64,000 bases of DNA from Micromonospora carbonacea (GCF_014205165.1 NZ_JACHMZ010000001.1:5128501-5192500); one strand, 5' to 3'. Numbered from the stretch's first letter, positions 33,905 to 44,487 are shown. Translations and numbers: made by a program. The notes: generated from the sequence alone by a model not told the origin.

Positions 33905-34597
33905 TCAGCCCTCGGCTGGAGCGACCTCCTTCGACGGGGGCAGGTCGCCGGGGCCGCGGATCAGGTAGAGGCCCACGAGCAGGAGGTAGGCGACCAGGCT
34001 GAGCACCGGGTCGACGAAGACCACCGCGAAGGCGACCAGGTAGAGCACCGGCCCCAGCAGGAACCGGCGGGCCACCGCCCGGGCCAGCCGGGGGTCCAGG
34101 TCCGGGTGGAGCAGGTGGCGCCGCCGCGCCCACCACCAGCTCAGGTTGAAGAACAGCGCCTCGCCGAGCACCGTGCCCACGTACAGGGCGGCGGTGAGCC
34201 GCTGGTCGCCGACCGGGCCGCGCAGGTTGTCCGACAGCAGGTTCGCGGCGAACGGGATGGCCGCGACGAAGAGCAGCAGGAGCAGGTTCAGCACCAGCAG
34301 CAGCTGGTCGACGCGGACCACGTACCGCCACATGTTGTGGTGGGTGAGCCACACCTGGCCGACGATCGCGAAGGTGATCACGTACGCCAGGTACGACGGC
34401 CACTCGTGGAACAGCGCGCCCGCCAGGTCCGTCCCGGTGGGGTTCTGCGGGGCGAACTGGAGCAGCTCGACCGCCATCAGGGTCAGCACGATGGCGATCA
34501 CGGCGTCGCTGAACGCCTCCACCCGGGAGGCGTCGCGGGCCATCTCGCTGCGCCGCCCGTACCGGTAGCCGGCCGCCTCGTCCGCCCCGCCCGTCAC
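33905..34597 (-). CDS. TMEM175-type (DUF1211) potassium channel-like protein
   Basis: A 230-residue membrane protein with about six helices. RVEAFSDAVIAIVLTLMAVEL near residue 26 is the TMEM175 signature (R-x-x-x-F-S-D), and WLTHHNMWRYV is also typical. Bacterial TMEM175 proteins have one six-helix repeat and assemble as tetrameric potassium-selective channels; the physiological role is unknown. The start could be 34597 or the internal ATG at 34543, which is closer to the conserved part. Confidence 0.85.
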   Translation of the reverse strand: MTGGADEAAGYRYGRRSEMARDASRVEAFSDAVIAIVLTLMAVELLQFAPQNPTGTDLAGALFHEWPSYLAYVITFAIVGQVWLTHHNMWRYVVRVDQLLLVLNLLLLLFVAAIPFAANLLSDNLRGPVGDQRLTAALYVGTVLGEALFFNLSWWWARRRHLLHPDLDPRLARAVARRFLLGPVLYLVAFAVVFVDPVLSLVAYLLLVGLYLIRGPGDLPPSKEVAPAEG

Positions 34598-34713
34598 GAC
34601 GCCGACCCGCCGGTCACGACTCCGCCCCGCCCGTCACGACTCCATGGTCACCTGCGGGCGGGGCGGAACGGGAAGGAACGGGGCAGAAGGGGCGAAACGG
34701 GGCGAGCGCCGGG

Positions 34714-36276
34714 TCAGGGCGTCGGGGCGGACGCGTCCGCGCGGTGCGCCCGGACCTTGTGCCCGACGCTGGTCAGGCAGCGCCCGCTGGGCAGGTCGAA
34801 CTTCCAGCCGTGCAGCTGGCAGGTGAGCTGGTCGCCCTCGACGATGCCGAACCGGGTGAGGTCCGCCTTCAGGTGCGGGCAGCGGCGCTGCACCACCCAG
34901 TCGCCGAGGGTGACGTCCTCGGCGTCGCTGGTGCGCTCGTGCTCGTCGTACCAGCCCTCGGCGTACTGGAGGCGCTCGGTGGACAGGCACTTGAAGAAGG
35001 CGTACACGAACTCGTTGTACTGGCCGATCCGGGCCGCCGAGAACCGGCAGGACAGGAAGAGCGAGTTGACCCAGTCGACCTCGCCGATGTGCAGCAGGTG
35101 CTCCACGAGGGCCCGCTCGGTGCGGAACCGGTAGCGGACCTTCTCGTCGGCGTACGGCCGCACCTCCTTGCCGGGAAAGTCCACCACGATCGACTCGACG
35201 CTCTCGCCGTCGTAGTCGACCAGGTCGAAGCGGACCGGGCCGCCGACGCCCTTGGCCAGGTAGATCGACTCCTCCAGCAGCGGCTCGATGCGGCGCTTCA
35301 TCCCGGCCAGCACGTCGACCTCGGGGTGCCGCCAGGACGCCTTCTCCGCCTCGATGACGCCGCGCTTGCGCTCCCGCATCTCCTCCAGGTGGGCGGCCTT
35401 GTTCGCGAAGAACTCCTCGACCGGCTGCGGGTGGGTGGTGGTCGCCCCCGAGGTGGTCACCTCGGCGACGCTGCCCGGCAGCAGCACGATGCCGTTGGTG
35501 CCGCCGACCTTCGCGTACTCGGCGAGGAAGACCGACTGGTCGGGGAAGATGTTGCCCTCGTCGCCGTGGATGTCGTTGAACTGCCACAGGTCGTCGTCGA
35601 GGAAGCACGGCGGACCGGCGATCGGGAAGACGTGGTCGGCCTTCAGGTCGGCGATGTAGCGCCAGGTGCGGTCGAACTGCCGCTCCCGCTTCTGCTTGCC
35701 GAACGCGGTCTTCGCCGACTGCGGCAGCTCGTAGACCATCGGATACCAGATCGCCCCGGAGAACTGGAGCAGGTGCGCGTGCACGTGCCCCAGCTCGGCG
35801 AAGACGCTCAGGTCGGTCGGCCGGGCGTCGTTCTGGTTGAGCAGCCGCACCCCCTCGTGCTCCACCCACAGCGAGGAGTCGCCGATCGGGCCGTCGGTCG
35901 GGCTGGTCAGCGCCTGGATCATGATCCGCAGGCCGCCGTCGAGCTCCACGACCTGCTCGTTCGGGGCCCGCAGGAACTTCGTGAAGCCCAGCGCCCGCAG
36001 CTCGTCCTCCATCTCGGAGGTGGGGAACTCCGGCAGCAGGACGGTGGCGTCCTTGGACACGAAGTCGCGCAGGTGCGCGGCGTCGAAGTGGTCCCGGTGC
36101 AGGTGCGAGACGTACAGGTAGTCGACGTCGCCGAGGGTCTCCCAGTCGAGCTGGGAGTTGTCGGGGAACGGGAACCACGAGGCGAAGTAGGCGGGATTGA
36201 CCCACGGGTCGCACAGGATGCTGCCCGCGGCCGTGTCGATCCGCATGCTGGCGTGTCCCGTACCGGTCACTCGCAC
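34714..36276 (-). CDS. MBL-fold hydrolase fused to a Rieske 2Fe-2S domain
   Basis: A 520-residue protein. The N-terminal part (about 1-240) is a metallo-beta-lactamase fold of the UlaG-like type, with SHLHRDHFDAAHL as the metal site and GTGHASMRIDT at the start. The C-terminal 80 residues hold a Rieske centre: CPHL and, 17 residues later, CQLHGW, the paired C-x-H motifs that ligate a 2Fe-2S cluster. A central region of about 200 residues is unassigned. The domain pair suggests a redox-linked hydrolase, as in CMP-Neu5Ac-hydroxylase-like proteins. GAGGGGGA precedes the GTG start. Single gene. Confidence 0.85.
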   Translation of the reverse strand: MRVTGTGHASMRIDTAAGSILCDPWVNPAYFASWFPFPDNSQLDWETLGDVDYLYVSHLHRDHFDAAHLRDFVSKDATVLLPEFPTSEMEDELRALGFTKFLRAPNEQVVELDGGLRIMIQALTSPTDGPIGDSSLWVEHEGVRLLNQNDARPTDLSVFAELGHVHAHLLQFSGAIWYPMVYELPQSAKTAFGKQKRERQFDRTWRYIADLKADHVFPIAGPPCFLDDDLWQFNDIHGDEGNIFPDQSVFLAEYAKVGGTNGIVLLPGSVAEVTTSGATTTHPQPVEEFFANKAAHLEEMRERKRGVIEAEKASWRHPEVDVLAGMKRRIEPLLEESIYLAKGVGGPVRFDLVDYDGESVESIVVDFPGKEVRPYADEKVRYRFRTERALVEHLLHIGEVDWVNSLFLSCRFSAARIGQYNEFVYAFFKCLSTERLQYAEGWYDEHERTSDAEDVTLGDWVVQRRCPHLKADLTRFGIVEGDQLTCQLHGWKFDLPSGRCLTSVGHKVRAHRADASAPTP

Positions 36277-36542
36277 CGCAGTCCCCCTCAAAAAGACAAT
36301 CAAGGTGTACGTCCCGACGCTACCGGAGGCAGTCTGGCCGCCGGCCCGCGACGCCGGTAGTGCCCTCCGGCCCGGGTCCTCCGGCCTCCGGCCGGTCCAC
36401 TGGGCGCCGGTGGCCGGCACGGGGCGCCGGCGGCGGATGCGGGCCGGTGTGTGCCGGGCCGGCAGGAAACCCCCACCGCACGAGGTCAGCCGCGGGGCGT
36501 GCCAGACTAACCGGAGATCCGATCGCGAGGGAAGGACCGACA

Positions 36543-36764
36543 GTGGCAGGAAGCGAGCCGGTGACGTCGCCAGATCAGCACAAGCCCGGGCACCGCAAGG
36601 CCGGGCGGATCGGCGCGGTGGTCTCCGCGCTGGCGCTGTTGGCCATGCTGTGCGGCAACCACGAGGGCAGGGTCGAGGACATCTGGCTGGTGGGCCTGGC
36701 CGTGCTGCTGCTGGCCATCGTCGTCGGCGACACGGTGCTGCGCCGCAACGGCCTGCGGTCCTGA
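36543..36764 (+). CDS. DUF2631 small membrane protein
   Basis: A 73-residue protein with two predicted membrane helices. The segment GNHEGRVEDIWLVGLAVLLLAIVVGD matches DUF2631, an actinobacterial family of unknown function often found near the dxr-rip1-ispG region. The GTG start has a strong ribosome binding site (GGAAGGA) 8 bases upstream. A clear terminator follows. Confidence 0.85.
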   Translation: MAGSEPVTSPDQHKPGHRKAGRIGAVVSALALLAMLCGNHEGRVEDIWLVGLAVLLLAIVVGDTVLRRNGLRS

Positions 36765-36786
36765 CCCCGGCCGGACCGGCAACGCG

Positions 36787-36820
36787 CGAAGGGCCCGCCC
36801 CCGTCGGGGCGGGCCCTTCG
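36787..36820. terminator. Strong bidirectional terminator hairpin
   Basis: CGAAGGGCCCGCCCC (36787-36801) and GGGGCGGGCCCTTCG (36806-36820) form a perfect 15-bp stem with a 4-base loop between the convergent DUF2631 and DivIVA-like genes. Confidence 0.9.
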
Positions 36821-36872
36821 TCGTGTCCGCGTGCCCGGCGGCGCGGGCGGATCGCCCGCGCCCGCCGGACGG

Positions 36873-38102
36873 TCAGCGGCCGAAGAGGATGTCCTGGACG
36901 TCCTTGAGCGCGGCGTCGACCTCGGCCTCGAAGTAGCCGCCCGGGACCAGGCCGAAGCGCAGGGTGTCCAGGTCCTTCGGGTTGACCGGCATCGGGCCCC
37001 GGCCGGCCATCCCGCCGAGGATGCCCTCGAAGAGCCGGTCGACCTGGTCCGGGTCGTATCCACTGCCGAACCGGCGCACCTGGAAACTGCGGCGGATCTG
37101 GTCCACCCGGTGCAGGTCGCTGCCGGGCGGACCGGCCATCGGCGGGCCACCGGCCGGGGGGCCACCCACGGGCGGGCCACCCACCGGCGGGCCGCCCATC
37201 GGGGGGCCGCCCACGGGCGGGCCGGCCATCGGCGGCGGGCCCCCGATCGGCTGCGGCGGCATGGGCGGGGGCCCGGCCGGGCCACGGCCGCGCAGCTCAC
37301 GAAGGTCGCGCTCGGGCATCCGGATCTCGGCGGTCATGTCGGCCCGCCCGTGCCGGCCCGCCTCGAAGCCGTCGAAGCGCTGCTCGTCGGGGGCGTAGCC
37401 GCCGGGCCCCGGGGGCAGGCCCCGGGGCGGCGGGCCGCCGGGCCCCATACCGGGGCCGGGACCCATCGGGCCGCCCGGACCCAGCGGGCCGCCGCCGGGG
37501 CCGCGCGGGGCGTCGTACCCGCCGCGCGGCGCGTCGTACCCGCCGGAGAAGCCACCGGTCGGCTCGTCGTATCCGCCGCCGCCGGAGAAACCGCCGGTCG
37601 GCTCGTCGTACCGGCCGTAGCGGTCGCCGGGCGGGCCGGCCTGCGCCGGCATCGGCCGAGGCGGCATGGGCTGCGGCATCGGCGCGGGCCCCCGGTCGTC
37701 GCGCAGGAGCGGCCCACGGTCGTCGCGCATCGGCAGGGGGCCGCGGTCGTCGCGCATCGGAACGGGCCCCCGGTCGTCGCGCATCGGCGGGCCCATCCGG
37801 TCCGGCGGGCCCATCCGGTCGGACATCCGGGGGTCTGCGCCGCGACCGGGCGAGCCGCCGCGCTCCTCCAGCTCGGCCAGTTGCCGCTCGACGCGGTCGA
37901 GGTGGAGGTCGACCTGCCACTCGTCGTAGCCGTTGAAGCGGACCCGGAAGACGACGTCGTGGACCTCCTGGGAGGCCACGGGCGCGCCAACGGGCCGGCC
38001 GTCGAGCGTCGCCTCGACCCGGTCCAGGAAGGCGTCCACCTCGTCGACCTTGTATCCCCGGCGGAGCGCCTTGCGCCGGAAACGCTGACCCTGACTCGCC
38101 AC
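36873..38102 (-). CDS. DivIVA-domain protein with two DivIVA-like ends and a Pro/Gly-rich repeat centre
   Basis: 409 residues. The N-terminal domain (about 1-75) has the DivIVA pattern RGYKVDEVDAFLDRVEATL and FNGYDEWQVDLHLDRVERQL. The C-terminal part (about 330-409) repeats a related pattern (GYDPDQVDRLFEGIL, GYFEAEVDAALKDVQDILFG). Between them is a disordered region with MRDDRGP repeats, then VGGPPMGGPP-type repeats. DivIVA proteins mark curved membrane and poles and organise growth in actinobacteria; this is not the main Wag31/DivIVA (no long coiled coil). It lies 31 bases downstream of rlmN, in the conserved translation/lipid gene block. Confidence 0.85.
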   Translation of the reverse strand: MASQGQRFRRKALRRGYKVDEVDAFLDRVEATLDGRPVGAPVASQEVHDVVFRVRFNGYDEWQVDLHLDRVERQLAELEERGGSPGRGADPRMSDRMGPPDRMGPPMRDDRGPVPMRDDRGPLPMRDDRGPLLRDDRGPAPMPQPMPPRPMPAQAGPPGDRYGRYDEPTGGFSGGGGYDEPTGGFSGGYDAPRGGYDAPRGPGGGPLGPGGPMGPGPGMGPGGPPPRGLPPGPGGYAPDEQRFDGFEAGRHGRADMTAEIRMPERDLRELRGRGPAGPPPMPPQPIGGPPPMAGPPVGGPPMGGPPVGGPPVGGPPAGGPPMAGPPGSDLHRVDQIRRSFQVRRFGSGYDPDQVDRLFEGILGGMAGRGPMPVNPKDLDTLRFGLVPGGYFEAEVDAALKDVQDILFGR

Positions 38103-38133
38103 TATGTCTCCTGGTCTCGTTCGGTACGCCCCG

Positions 38134-39285
38134 TCACGCCGTTGCCTCCTGCGGCGTCCCGCTGTCCCCGTCGCCGGCGGCGGCGAGCTGCCCGCACGCG
38201 CCGTCGATCTCGCGCCCCCGCGTGTCCCGGACCGTCGTCGAGACCCCGGCGGCGCGCAGACGCCGGACGAACTCCCGCTCGACGGGCTTCGGACTCGCGT
38301 CCCACCGGCTGCCCGGGGTCGGGTTGAGCGGGATGAGGTTGACGTGGGCCAACCTGCCGGCCAGCAGCTTGCCGAGGAGGTCGGCCCGCCACGGCTGGTC
38401 GTTCACGTTTTTGATCATCGCGTATTCGATCGACACCCGACGCCCCGTGCGGGCCGCGTAGTCCCACGCCGTGTCCAACACCTCGGCGACCTTCCACCGC
38501 TGGTTGACCGGCACGAGTTCGTCGCGCAGCTCATCATCGGGCGCGTGCAGGGACAACGCAAGGGTCACCGACAGGTCTTCGCTGGCCAGCCGCCGGATCG
38601 CCGGCACCAGACCGACCGTGGAGACCGTGATGTGCCGCTGGGACAGGCCGAGCCCCTCGGGGGCGGGGGCGACCAGCCGGCGGATCGCCGCGACGACGCG
38701 CGAGTAGTTGGCCAACGGCTCACCCATGCCCATGAACACGACGTGGGACAGCCGCGGCGGTGAGCCGGCGACCGCGCCGGAGGCGGCCACGCCGGCCAGG
38801 TAGACCGCCTGGTCGACGATCTCGGCCGTCGACAGGTTGCGGGTCAGCCCGGCCTGGCCGGTGGCGCAGAACGGGCAGGCCATGCCGCAGCCCGCCTGGC
38901 TGGAGATGCAGACGGTCACGCGGTCCGGATATCCCATCAGCACGCTCTCCACCAGCGAGCCGTCGTGCAGCCGCCAGAGCGCCTTGCGGGTCGCGCCGTC
39001 GTCGCAGGCGAGTTCGCGGACCGGGGTGAGCAGGGTGGGCAGCAGCTCGGCGGCCAGCCTGTCCCGGGTGGCCGCGGGCAGGTCGGTCATCGACGCGGCG
39101 TCGCGGACCAGGCGGCCGAAGTAGTGGGTGGACATCTGCTTCGCGCGGAACGCCGGCTCGCCCAGCTCGGCCACCAGGGCCTGCCGGGCGGGCAGGTCGA
39201 GGTCGGCGAGGTGGCGGGGCGGCATGGCCGCGCGGCGTGCGGCGGGGGTGTCCGGGGTGACGGGGATCAGGGGAAGGCTCGTCAT
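38134..39285 (-). CDS. rlmN: Dual-specificity 23S rRNA/tRNA m2A methyltransferase
   Basis: A 383-residue radical SAM enzyme that methylates C2 of A2503 in 23S rRNA and A37 in some tRNAs. The cluster motif C-x3-C-x2-C is in [23 protein letters not shown] and the C-terminal [16 protein letters not shown] (with the methyl-carrying Cys) are intact. The ATG at 39285 gives the usual length; the frame is open further upstream into non-conserved sequence. Position between cdsA and the DivIVA gene follows the usual actinobacterial order. Confidence 0.96.
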   Translation of the reverse strand: MTSLPLIPVTPDTPAARRAAMPPRHLADLDLPARQALVAELGEPAFRAKQMSTHYFGRLVRDAASMTDLPAATRDRLAAELLPTLLTPVRELACDDGATRKALWRLHDGSLVESVLMGYPDRVTVCISSQAGCGMACPFCATGQAGLTRNLSTAEIVDQAVYLAGVAASGAVAGSPPRLSHVVFMGMGEPLANYSRVVAAIRRLVAPAPEGLGLSQRHITVSTVGLVPAIRRLASEDLSVTLALSLHAPDDELRDELVPVNQRWKVAEVLDTAWDYAARTGRRVSIEYAMIKNVNDQPWRADLLGKLLAGRLAHVNLIPLNPTPGSRWDASPKPVEREFVRRLRAAGVSTTVRDTRGREIDGACGQLAAAGDGDSGTPQEATA

Positions 39286-39389
39286 GACCCGTCCAGTCTC
39301 CCACGCCGTTCGCCCGACGCACCTGGCCGGAGGTGCCGAATCGGACCCGACCACGCGGCCGGAACGGGCTGACCGGCGTGATTCATGCC

Positions 39390-40718
39390 TCAGCCCACCA
39401 CCGGGACGAAAACCGCCAGCAACAGGTACGCGGTCGGCACCGCGAACAGGATCGAGTCGAGGCGGTCCATCAGGCCGCCGTGCCCGGGCAGCAGGTTGCT
39501 CATGTCCTTCACGCCGAGATCCCGCTTGATCATGGACTCGGCCAGGTCGCCGAGGACCGCCGCGCAGGACACGGCCACGCCGAACAGGGCGCCCCACCAG
39601 GGGGCCACGTCGAACAGCAGCCAGATCAGCAGGGCGCTGCCCGCCGCCGCCGCGGTGACCGAGCCGCCGAAGCCCTCCCAGGACTTCTTCGGGCTGATCG
39701 AGGGCGCCATCGGGTGCTTGCCGAGGTTGGCTCCCGCCGCGTACCCGCCGGTGTCGGAGAGCACCACCGCGACCAGGGTGACCAGCACGCGCAGGTGCCC
39801 GTCGCCGGGCGCGGCGGCGAGCATCGCCGCGAAGCCGCCGAGGAACGGCACGTACACGGCGATGAGGGTGGCCGCCGTCAGGTCGCGCTGGTAGTCGCCC
39901 GGCCCGTCGCCCAGCCGCCAGATCATCGTGCCGAGCACGGTGACCAGCAGGCCGAGGCAGAGCGCGTCGGGGCCGGCGAACCAGGCCAGGCCGATCGTGA
40001 GCACGCCACCGGCGATCAGCGGCACCAGCGGCGGATGGGCCCCGCTGCGGCGGACCGCCCGGGCCATCTCCCAGCTGCCGATCGCGATCGCGGCGGCGAG
40101 CACGAGGAGGAAGGCGGGCAGGTAGAAGAAGAGCGGCAGCAGGACGGCCGCGCCGAGGCCGACGCCCACCCCGATCGCCGCCGGCAGGTTGCGGCCGGCG
40201 CGGCCGGACGGGGCCTGCTGGGTGGGCGGACGCTCCGCGCTCGCCCGTCGCCGGCCGGGCCCGCGCCGGCCCCGGGGCGGCTCCGGCTCGGCGACGTCGC
40301 CGGCCGGCCCATCCGAGGGGTACGCCGGACCGGCCGGCTCGTCGGGCGGGTACGCCGGCCCCGTCGGCGGGTGGGCGGGGAAGGGCCCGTCGGGCTCGGG
40401 AGAGAACCGGCCGCCCGCCCCGGGGGCGCCACGCCAGCCCGGCGGGTCGACGGGGTCACCGGGTCGCGGCGGCTCGTCGGGCACCGGGCGGGCACCGTAC
40501 GGGTCGGTGGCGTCGGCGTCGAACGGCTCCGGCCGCCCCGCCGGGCGGCGCGTCTCGGGCCGACCGCCCGGGGCCACGGGGGCGTACGCGTCGGTGGTGG
40601 CGCTGCGGGCCCACTGTCCCGGCTCCAGCTCACGGTCGGGCCAGGGGAGCGCGGCGGGGGCGTCCGGCCGGTCCCAGCTGCGGGACTCGGGGCTGCGGTA
40701 GGGGTCGAGGTGGGACAT
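39390..40718 (-). CDS. cdsA: Phosphatidate cytidylyltransferase with long N-terminal extension
   Basis: 442 residues. The catalytic half (about 170-442) is an eight-helix membrane enzyme making CDP-diacylglycerol, the precursor of all phospholipids. The family signature is complete: [20 protein letters not shown] followed by GLMDRLDS. The first 165 residues are a hydrophilic Pro/Gly/Arg-rich extension, longer than typical but common in Micromonosporaceae-type CdsA. The ATG at 40718 was taken as start. Part of the rpsB-to-rlmN block. Confidence 0.95.
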   Translation of the reverse strand: MSHLDPYRSPESRSWDRPDAPAALPWPDRELEPGQWARSATTDAYAPVAPGGRPETRRPAGRPEPFDADATDPYGARPVPDEPPRPGDPVDPPGWRGAPGAGGRFSPEPDGPFPAHPPTGPAYPPDEPAGPAYPSDGPAGDVAEPEPPRGRRGPGRRRASAERPPTQQAPSGRAGRNLPAAIGVGVGLGAAVLLPLFFYLPAFLLVLAAAIAIGSWEMARAVRRSGAHPPLVPLIAGGVLTIGLAWFAGPDALCLGLLVTVLGTMIWRLGDGPGDYQRDLTAATLIAVYVPFLGGFAAMLAAAPGDGHLRVLVTLVAVVLSDTGGYAAGANLGKHPMAPSISPKKSWEGFGGSVTAAAAGSALLIWLLFDVAPWWGALFGVAVSCAAVLGDLAESMIKRDLGVKDMSNLLPGHGGLMDRLDSILFAVPTAYLLLAVFVPVVG

Positions 40719-41044
40719 CACGCACCGAGCGGACGCGGTACGGGGTTCACCACATGACGTACGACCAAGACCATCCCCTACGACGACTGTTCCGTCCGAT
40801 TGACCGGCGCGACGGCCGGGCGATCCCGCCCGTTCACCGCGTGGTGGCCGGAATCGTGCCGAGCCTACTGCACGGGTCGCCCCGGGAGGGTGGACGAGCC
40901 CTCCGTGCGCCGCCGGCGGTGCGCCCCGGGTTCGCCCGGTTCCGGCCCGTGACGACGGAGGCACCGGCGCCGCCGCCCGACGACGGCGGCACACCGGTGC
41001 CACGACAACAGGTCTCGCGTGCCGGCCCGGGGGCCGGTCGCGGC
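40719..41044. other. Gene-free spacer between cdsA and frr
   Basis: About 326 bases. It probably holds the cdsA promoter. I saw no clear hairpin or conserved small frame in it. Confidence 0.4.
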
Positions 41045-41602
41045 TCAGACCTCGAGCAGCTCGCTCTCCTTGTGCTTGACCAGCTCGTCGACGGTGGCCA
41101 CGAACTTCTGGGTCAGGTCGTCGAGGTCCTTCTCGGCGCGGCGGCCCTCGTCCTCACCGACCTCGCCGTCCTTGACCAGCCGGTCCAGCTCCTCCTTGCC
41201 CTTGCGGCGGATGTTGCGCACCGCCACCTTGGCCTCCTCGCCCTTGTGCCGGGCCACCTTGATCATCTCGCGGCGGCGCTCCTCGGTCATCTGCGGGAGC
41301 AGGATGCGCAGCTGGTTGCCCTCGTTGTTCGGGTTCACGCCGAGGTCCGAGTCGCGGATCGCCCGCTCCATCGCGCCGATCTGCGAGTTGTCGTACGGCT
41401 TGATGATGACCATGCGCGGCTCGGGGACCCCGATGGACGCCATCTGGGGCAGCGGCGTGGGGGTGCCGTAGTAGTCGATGATGACCTTGGAGAACATGGC
41501 GGCGTTGGCGCGACCGGTGCGGATGGCGCCGAACTCCTCCTTGGCGTGCTCGATGGCCCGCTCCATCTTCTCCTCGGCCTCGAGGAGGGTGTCGTCGATC
41601 AC
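41045..41602 (-). CDS. frr: Ribosome recycling factor
   Basis: A 185-residue RRF, which with EF-G splits the post-termination ribosome. [23 protein letters not shown] and the [13 protein letters not shown] segment are typical, and the C-terminal three-helix bundle ([22 protein letters not shown]) is complete. Length is exactly that of the family. 80 bases downstream of pyrH. Confidence 0.98.
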   Translation of the reverse strand: MIDDTLLEAEEKMERAIEHAKEEFGAIRTGRANAAMFSKVIIDYYGTPTPLPQMASIGVPEPRMVIIKPYDNSQIGAMERAIRDSDLGVNPNNEGNQLRILLPQMTEERRREMIKVARHKGEEAKVAVRNIRRKGKEELDRLVKDGEVGEDEGRRAEKDLDDLTQKFVATVDELVKHKESELLEV

Positions 41603-41682
41603 CGGTCTCCTCGCCTCCTTCTTTGTGCTCGTCGTGGGCTGTGCTGTGTGTCGCGGGGCCGCCTCGCGCGGCCCCCGGCCGC

Positions 41683-42450
41683 TCAGGCGGTGATCAGGGT
41701 GCCGATCTTGTCGCCACCCACCGCGCGGATGATCGTGTCGTCGCCCTGCGCGCCGAAGACCAGCATCGGCAAGCCGTTCTCCATGCAGAGGCTGAACGCG
41801 GCCGCGTCGGCGACCCGCAGGTTGCGGCGGAGCACCTCGGAGAAGGTGATCGAGTCGAGCTTGCTGGCGGTCGGGTCGATCCGGGGGTCGGCGGTGTAGA
41901 CGCCGTCCACGCCGTTCTTGCTCATCAGCACCACGTCGGCCCGGATCTCCAGCGCCCGCTGGGCGGCCACGGTGTCGGTGGAGAAGTAGGGCATGCCCGC
42001 GCCGGCGCCGAAGATGACGACCCGGCCCTTCTCCAGGTGCCGGATCGCGCGCAGCGGAATGTAGGGCTCGGCGACCTGGGCCATCGTGATGGCGCTCTGC
42101 ACCCGGGTCTCGATGCCCTCCTTCTCCAGGAAGTCCTGGAGGGCCAGGCAGTTCATCACGGTGCCCAGCATGCCCATGTAGTCGGCGCGGGCGCGGTCCA
42201 TGCCCCGCTTCTGCAGCTCCGCGCCGCGGAAGAAGTTGCCGCCGCCGACCACCACGGAGACCTGCACGCCGCGGCGTACCACGGTGGCGATCTGCCGCGC
42301 GATGGCCTGGACGACGTCGGGGTCGACGCCGATCGCGCCGCCGCCGAAGACCTCGCCGGAGAGCTTCAGCACCACCCGGCGGGCCCGTCCCGGCGGTGGG
42401 GCGGTCGGATCCTCCGCCGCCAGGCTCCGGTCACTCACAACCTGCGTCAT
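41683..42450 (-). CDS. pyrH: Uridylate kinase (UMP kinase)
   Basis: A 255-residue bacterial-type UMP kinase (amino acid kinase fold) that makes UDP from UMP in pyrimidine synthesis. Visible motifs: [13 protein letters not shown] near residue 26, [27 protein letters not shown], and [15 protein letters not shown]. The ATG at 42450 gives a 24-residue leader before the core, usual in actinobacteria. Between tsf and frr as in most bacteria. Confidence 0.97.
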   Translation of the reverse strand: MTQVVSDRSLAAEDPTAPPPGRARRVVLKLSGEVFGGGAIGVDPDVVQAIARQIATVVRRGVQVSVVVGGGNFFRGAELQKRGMDRARADYMGMLGTVMNCLALQDFLEKEGIETRVQSAITMAQVAEPYIPLRAIRHLEKGRVVIFGAGAGMPYFSTDTVAAQRALEIRADVVLMSKNGVDGVYTADPRIDPTASKLDSITFSEVLRRNLRVADAAAFSLCMENGLPMLVFGAQGDDTIIRAVGGDKIGTLITA

Positions 42451-42551
42451 CCGCCCCGCCCTTCCCCGGCCGCACCCCACGTGCGCCGGTTACCGCGTAC
42501 CTGCCGTCGCTGACCCTACGCCGCCGCTCCGGCCGCGCGGGCCAGGCATGT

Positions 42552-42599
42552 GACGAGGAGGCCGCGGTGCCTGTCACGTACACCAGCGGCCTCCTCGTC
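42552..42599 (-). terminator. Terminator between tsf and pyrH
   Basis: GACGAGGAGGCCGC and GCGGCCTCCTCGTC (42552-42565 and 42586-42599) form a perfect 14-bp stem with a 20-base loop, 44 bases after the tsf stop. It separates rpsB-tsf from pyrH-frr transcription. Confidence 0.8.
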
Positions 42600-42642
42600 G
42601 ACGTTCCCTGCCCACGGGCGCGTCACGCGCCCGACCGGCGGC

Positions 42643-43470
42643 TCAGGCCTGGCCGACCTCGAACCGCAGGAAGCGGGTCACCTCGATGCCGGCCTCGGCC
42701 AGCACCTGCTTCACGGTCTTCTTGTTGTCGGCGACCGACGCCTGCTCGATCAGGACGTAGTCCTTGAAGAACGCGTTGACCCGGCCCTCGACGATCTTCG
42801 GCAGCGCCGCCGCGGGCTTGTTCTCCTCGCGGGCGGTCTGCTCGGCGATGCGCCGCTCGGACTCGACGACGTCGGCCGGCACCTCGTCCCGGGTGAGGTA
42901 CTTCGGCCGCATCGCGGCGATCTGCATGGCGACACCGCGGGCGTCGGCGTCCCCGGCCTCGTCGGTCTTGCCGGCGTACTCCACCAGCACGCCGACCGCC
43001 GGCGGCAGGTCCTGGCTCTTGCGGTGCAGGTAGACCGCGACGGTGCCGTCCAGCTTGGCGAAGCGGTTGAGCACCAGCTTCTCGCCGATCTTGGCGGACT
43101 GCTCCTGGATCAGGTCGGCGACCGGCTTGCCGTCGATGCTGCTGGCGAGCAGCTCCTCGGCGGAGGTCGCGGCGCTGGCCTCGCCGTGCTCGACGAGCTG
43201 CTGGGCCAGCGCGATGAAGGCGTCGTTCTTGGCGACGAAGTCGGTCTCGCAGTTGAGCTCCAGCAGCGCCTTGCCCGAGTGGGCGACCAGGCCGTTGGCG
43301 GCCGTGCGGCCGGCCCGCTTGCCGACGTCCTTCGCGCCCTTGACGCGCAGGATCTCGATGGCCTTGTCGAAGTCGCCCTCGGCCTCGGTCAGCGCCTTCT
43401 TGGAGTCCATCATGCCGGCGCCGGTGAGGTCGCGGAGCTTCTTGACGTCCGCGGCGGTGAAGTTGGACAT
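42643..43470 (-). CDS. tsf: Translation elongation factor Ts
   Basis: A 275-residue EF-Ts, the guanine nucleotide exchange factor for EF-Tu. The N-terminal UBA-like domain and hallmark [20 protein letters not shown] (residues about 9-28) are followed by [20 protein letters not shown] and the dimerisation domain. Length is normal. Downstream of rpsB by 153 bases, in the universal rpsB-tsf pairing. Confidence 0.98.
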   Translation of the reverse strand: MSNFTAADVKKLRDLTGAGMMDSKKALTEAEGDFDKAIEILRVKGAKDVGKRAGRTAANGLVAHSGKALLELNCETDFVAKNDAFIALAQQLVEHGEASAATSAEELLASSIDGKPVADLIQEQSAKIGEKLVLNRFAKLDGTVAVYLHRKSQDLPPAVGVLVEYAGKTDEAGDADARGVAMQIAAMRPKYLTRDEVPADVVESERRIAEQTAREENKPAAALPKIVEGRVNAFFKDYVLIEQASVADNKKTVKQVLAEAGIEVTRFLRFEVGQA

Positions 43471-43623
43471 GACTCTCTCTTCGGTGTTGGGACTCGGTGG
43501 GTTGGTCTGGGGGCCGGGTGGGTCGAGCCGGGGCCGGTCACCCGGGTCCGGGCCGGGCGCGCCCGGCGTGCCCGCCGCGCCCCGCCGCCCGGGAAACCGG
43601 ACGGCGGGCGCGCGGCGGCGCGG

Positions 43624-44487
43624 TCACTCCGCTGCGGCGGCCGCCGGCTGCTCGGCCGGCTGCTCGGCGGCGGGCTGCGCCGGCTGCTCGTCGGCCTTCT
43701 TCGGCTCCTCCAGCAGCTCGCGCTCCCACTCGGCCAGCGGCTCGTCGGCGCCGACCTGACCCGGCTCCGGCTTCTCGTCGCCGCCCCGGCGACGGCCCGA
43801 GCGGGCGATCAGGCCGTCGGCGACGGCGGCGGCCACGACCCGGGTCAGCAGCTCGGCCGAGCGGATCGCGTCGTCGTTGCCCGGGATCGGGAAGTCGACC
43901 TCGTCGGGGTCGCAGTTGGTGTCGAGCACCGCGATCACCGGGATGCCCAGCTTGCGGGCCTCGTCGACGGCGATGTGCTCCTTCTTGGTGTCGACGATCC
44001 AGACCGCGGCCGGGAGCTTCTGCATGTCCCGCAGACCGCCGAGGGTCTTGGTGAGCTTGATCTTCTCGCGGGAGAGCTGCAGGGTCTCCTTCTTGGTGTA
44101 ACCGGCGGCGGTGCCGCTCAGGTCACCCAGCGCCTCCAGCTCCTTCATCCGCTGGAGCCGCTTGTACACCGTCTGGAAGTTGGTCAGCATGCCGCCGAGC
44201 CAGCGGTGGTTGACGTACGGCTGGCCGACCCGGGTCGCCTGCTCGGCGATGGCCTCCTGGGCCTGCTTCTTGGTGCCCACGAAGAGGATGCTGCCGCCCT
44301 CGGCCACCGTGTTGCGCACGAAGTCGTACGCCTTCTCGATGTAGTCGAGGGTCTGGCGCAGGTCGATGATGTAGATACCGTTGCGCTCGGTGAAGATGAA
44401 GCGCTTCATCTTCGGGTTCCAGCGCCGGGTCTGGTGCCCGAAGTGGACACCGCTCTCCAGCAGCTGACGCATGGTCACGACGGCCAT
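43624..44487 (-). CDS. rpsB: 30S ribosomal protein S2
   Basis: A 287-residue S2. [44 protein letters not shown] and [20 protein letters not shown] are all present. The C-terminus has a 50-residue acidic/Ala/Pro-rich extension ([15 protein letters not shown]) found in actinobacterial S2. GGAGTACC precedes the ATG. The 247-base upstream gap should hold the promoter and contains short GC-rich hairpins, but no leader family was recognised. Confidence 0.98.
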   Translation of the reverse strand: MAVVTMRQLLESGVHFGHQTRRWNPKMKRFIFTERNGIYIIDLRQTLDYIEKAYDFVRNTVAEGGSILFVGTKKQAQEAIAEQATRVGQPYVNHRWLGGMLTNFQTVYKRLQRMKELEALGDLSGTAAGYTKKETLQLSREKIKLTKTLGGLRDMQKLPAAVWIVDTKKEHIAVDEARKLGIPVIAVLDTNCDPDEVDFPIPGNDDAIRSAELLTRVVAAAVADGLIARSGRRRGGDEKPEPGQVGADEPLAEWERELLEEPKKADEQPAQPAAEQPAEQPAAAAAE

